A stretch of DNA of 9,295 bases from Chromatiales bacterium (GTDB lineage Bacteria; Pseudomonadota; Gammaproteobacteria; Chromatiales; Chromatiaceae): contig JAKSCN010000343.1 of NCBI GenBank assembly GCA_022360595.1, forward strand, positions 1 to 9,295. The letters are read 5' to 3'. The notes beneath the pieces were generated by a model, which worked only from the letters and a program-made list of their open reading frames with translations, was not told where the DNA came from and made no database searches. The translations under genes were made by a program, and so were the position numbers. Position 1 is the stretch's first letter. The number at the start of each line of letters is the position of its first letter. This document shows, one piece after another, positions 7,230 through 9,295 of this stretch.

Positions 7230-8202
7230 TTTTTCTCTGACGATTCTGTTCGCCAGTGTATTGGCGACAGCGGCGCCTTTAATCATTGCTGCCTTGGGTG
7301 AGACTATTACTGAAAAGGTTGGGGTGATCAATCTCTCTCTGGACGGCTCGATGCTGTTGGCGGCGATGGTCGGTTTTATGGTCAGCTATGAGAGCGGTAG
7401 CCTGGTGTTGGGCTTTGGCGCGGCGGCCCTGGTGGGTGCGGTGATCGCTATCGTGGTGGGGCTCTTTGGCATCTACCTGGGGTTATTGCAGGTAGCGGTC
7501 GGTTTTGCCTTGACGCTGATGTGTAAGGATCTGGCCTATTTTCTGGGCAACCCCTATTCGCGGCTCCAGGGGCCGCAGATGCTCTCTATCAAGATTCCCG
7601 TGCTTTCGGATATTCCCTTTCTTGGCCCGGTGTTGTTTCAGCAGCCATTGATCGTCTATGTGGCGCTTATTCTGATTGGTGCTATCTGGTGGTATCTGTT
7701 TCAGACGGAGCGTGGTCTGGAGCTGCGCGCTGTCGGAGAGAATCCTGAAGCGGCCTACACCCGTGGGATCGACCCACGTCGCAAGCAGTTGCTCTATACC
7801 GCTATTGGAGGGGCGTTGATCGGGCTGGCCGGCGCCGCCTACTCTTTGGGAATTAAGCCGGGCTGGGGGCGTCCTCAGGGGATTGAGGGGCTTGGATGGA
7901 TTGCGCTGGCGATTGTTATCTTTGGTGGCTGGCATCCGATTAAGGTGGCATTGGGCGCCTTTCTGTTCGCTTTTTTGCAGGTGATTGGCATTACACTGCA
8001 GGGGATCTGGCCAAGTGTGCCAGCCCAGGTGTTCCAGGTGGCCCCGTTCCCGTTGATGATCTTCGCGCTGGTGATGGTCAATCTGCTGCAACGCGAAGGG
8101 GTACAAGGTTGGGTCAAGGCGCATCCAATGCTGCAACGGTTTATTAAGCAGCTACAGGGGGTGCCGCCGAGGGCGCTTGGGAAGAGCTACCACCCCGACT
8201 GA
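7222..8202 (+). CDS. ABC importer permease, BPD_transp_2 family (second subunit)
   Basis: This 326-residue inner-membrane protein forms the other half of the channel. It shows VGVINLSLDGSMLLAAMVG (33-51), the branch-specific counterpart of the NIGVEGQ motif in its partner, then hydrophobic spans near 62-90, 94-108, 142-160, 189-210, 224-237, 242-260 and 274-289. The coupling loop is AVGENPEAAYTRGIDPRR (170-187). The segment GIEGLGWIALAIVIFGGWHP (220-239) is typical of the family. GGAGG at 7210-7214, inside the previous gene, lies seven bases before the ATG, and the reading frames overlap by eight bases. The two permeases differ clearly in sequence, so the transporter is a heterodimeric channel with one double ATPase. 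It is the last gene of the operon; the next gene converges eleven bases beyond. Confidence 0.94.
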   Translation: MSDFSLTILFASVLATAAPLIIAALGETITEKVGVINLSLDGSMLLAAMVGFMVSYESGSLVLGFGAAALVGAVIAIVVGLFGIYLGLLQVAVGFALTLMCKDLAYFLGNPYSRLQGPQMLSIKIPVLSDIPFLGPVLFQQPLIVYVALILIGAIWWYLFQTERGLELRAVGENPEAAYTRGIDPRRKQLLYTAIGGALIGLAGAAYSLGIKPGWGRPQGIEGLGWIALAIVIFGGWHPIKVALGAFLFAFLQVIGITLQGIWPSVPAQVFQVAPFPLMIFALVMVNLLQREGVQGWVKAHPMLQRFIKQLQGVPPRALGKSYHPD

Positions 8203-8220
8203 CCTTATCTGGGTTAGCTC
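8184..8220. terminator. Hairpin spanning two convergent stop codons, possible bidirectional terminator
   Basis: GAGCTA (8184-8189), a two-base bulge and ACCC (8192-8195) pair with GGGT (8211-8214) and TAGCTC (8215-8220), leaving a 15-base loop. The stem includes the end of the permease gene and the last codons of the EAL-HDOD gene, where the gap is only eleven bases. There is no T-run on either side, so termination strength is doubtful. Confidence 0.3.
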
Positions 8221-9295
8221 TGTTCGGTGAGCCCCGCCAGCTCAGAGAAAGCGAGCTGGGATGAGGTGAGGTAGATCTTGAGGAGGTCGTCTCTGCTCAG
8301 TCCGGGGAAACTGGTGCTCTTCCATTGGTGCTTTTCGTAGGCGAGAGTACAGACAATAGCCTGCCCAATCGGGCCTTTGCGGTTGATGAGTCCGTTCCGG
8401 ATCTCTTCTGAGAGCGGCAGTTCAGCCAGGAGGGATGATAGCTCCTGGTCCATCAGGACATCCAGTATGGAGAGCAGGCCGGCGGTAAAGCCGGTATCCG
8501 GGCTGGCTTGACCTGATTGCTCTAGTATATGGGCGCACATATGGGCGCGCACAAGGGCGCTATTGAAGACTTCGTGGGGTTTGCCTTCCAGGCCTGCCAT
8601 TGAGACCAACATTGACCAAGCCTTGATGCGCTGCAGGCCTAAATAGATGACCGCCTGGCGGATGGATTCAATCTTGCGCGGCAGTCCCACGGCGGCGGAG
8701 TTGAGGTAGCGTAGAATTTTCAGGCTGAGCCCGGGGTCGAGGCTGATAAGTTGTTCCAGCTCGTCCACTTCGACGTCGGGTTGGCTGAGCTTTGCCAGTA
8801 GTTGCATGACAACAATCTGGCTCTCTGAGAGGCGCTTGGCCGACACCACGTTGGGGCGCGAAAAGAAGTATCCTTGAAAATAGTCGAACCCCATGTCGTG
8901 GAGTCTTTTGAACTCCTCTTCGGTCTCTACCTTTTCCGCCAGCACCTTGATGTTTTTCTGGCGAAGTTTGAGTATCTTGTTAGGCAGATTGGCCCAGTCG
9001 ACAGCGGGTATTTCGACCTTGATGATGTCGACATAGGGGATCAGGGGGGTCCAGCGCTCCTCGAAATTGAAATCATCCAAAGCCAGTGAATAACCATCTT
9101 CGTAAAGCGCCTTGATGTTTTTCACAAGCCTGTTGTCGACCTCGATATCCTCCAATATCTCCAGAACCACACGCGAGTGTTTAAACGGGATAGGCGGCAG
9201 GTCGGTGAAAAAGTGGCGGGTGAGGTTGATAAAGGCTTTTTTCTTGTCGACCAGGCGCTCAAAGCCGATCTCGGTCAATGCATTGAGGATAACTC
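8214..9295 (-). CDS. EAL-HDOD signalling protein with degenerate EAL domain, N-terminus outside window
   Basis: The frame is open to the window edge. A TTG at 9278 is in frame, but residues before it (VILNA) continue the EAL fold, so the true start lies outside. Numbering from that TTG, residues 1-143 are the rest of an EAL domain: VVLEILED (37-44), ALDDFNFEE (66-74) where active enzymes have DDFGTG, IIKVE (85-89) for KID, LAEKVET (113-119), and DYFQGYFFSRP (132-142). Changes at the second and third motifs suggest weak or no cyclic-di-GMP hydrolysis; the EAL signature itself is out of view. Residues 150-350 form an HDOD domain, with LISLDPGLSLKILRYLNSA (177-195) and AVIYLGLQRIKAWSMLVS (209-226). 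FTAGLLSILDVLMD (264-277) sits where HD-type enzymes have metal ligands and lacks them. The architecture matches the YuxH/CdgJ-type regulators, some of which influence motility. No target is visible nearby. Confidence 0.9.
   Translation of the reverse strand, partial: VILNALTEIGFERLVDKKKAFINLTRHFFTDLPPIPFKHSRVVLEILEDIEVDNRLVKNIKALYEDGYSLALDDFNFEERWTPLIPYVDIIKVEIPAVDWANLPNKILKLRQKNIKVLAEKVETEEEFKRLHDMGFDYFQGYFFSRPNVVSAKRLSESQIVVMQLLAKLSQPDVEVDELEQLISLDPGLSLKILRYLNSAAVGLPRKIESIRQAVIYLGLQRIKAWSMLVSMAGLEGKPHEVFNSALVRAHMCAHILEQSGQASPDTGFTAGLLSILDVLMDQELSSLLAELPLSEEIRNGLINRKGPIGQAIVCTLAYEKHQWKSTSFPGLSRDDLLKIYLTSSQLAFSELAGLTEQS

Noticed and set aside
7483..8136. Open frame on the minus strand opposite the second permease
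   Set aside because: It is a low-complexity Q/H/R/N-rich shadow of a clear permease gene.

Overview
The window reads as an ordinary, gene-dense stretch of a Gram-negative, probably gammaproteobacterial, chromosome. Moderately high GC, tight gene packing, a YbeL-type (DUF1451) zinc-ribbon protein, a Sec signal peptide without a lipobox on the transport binding protein, and an EAL-HDOD signalling protein all fit this. I cannot name the species. A sulfur-oxidising gammaproteobacterium is a guess from general resemblance only.

Layout. (a) 1-770, +: the 3' part of an uncharacterised protein with a possible DUF302-like two-module layout; its start lies outside the window. (b) 771-1016: a 246-base spacer with no gene. 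(c) 1017-1538, +: a DUF1451 helical/zinc-ribbon protein. (d) 1618-3258, -: adenine deaminase (ade), converging on the previous gene. (e) 3259-3411: the divergent control region, with a strong extended -10 promoter for ade. (f) 3412-8202, +: a complete BMP-family ABC importer, made of periplasmic binding protein, a hairpin in the spacer, a double-domain ATPase, and two membrane permeases joined by a 3-base gap and an 8-base overlap. (g) 8214-9295, -: an EAL-HDOD protein converging on the transporter operon, with its N-terminus cut off by the window edge.

How the genes work together. Known BMP-type importers carry nucleosides or related purines, and adenine deaminase turns adenine into hypoxanthine plus ammonia. 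The divergent pairing suggests a purine uptake and use module: import through the ABC system, then deamination in the cytoplasm for salvage or as a nitrogen source. Substrate and co-regulation are inferred from family and context, not shown by the sequence.

I found no mobile element, CRISPR array, RNA gene, phage gene or toxin/antitoxin pair, and nothing that looks like a new multi-gene system. The items most worth following up are the transporter's substrate, the uncharacterised first gene, the degenerate EAL domain, and the start-site correction for ade.
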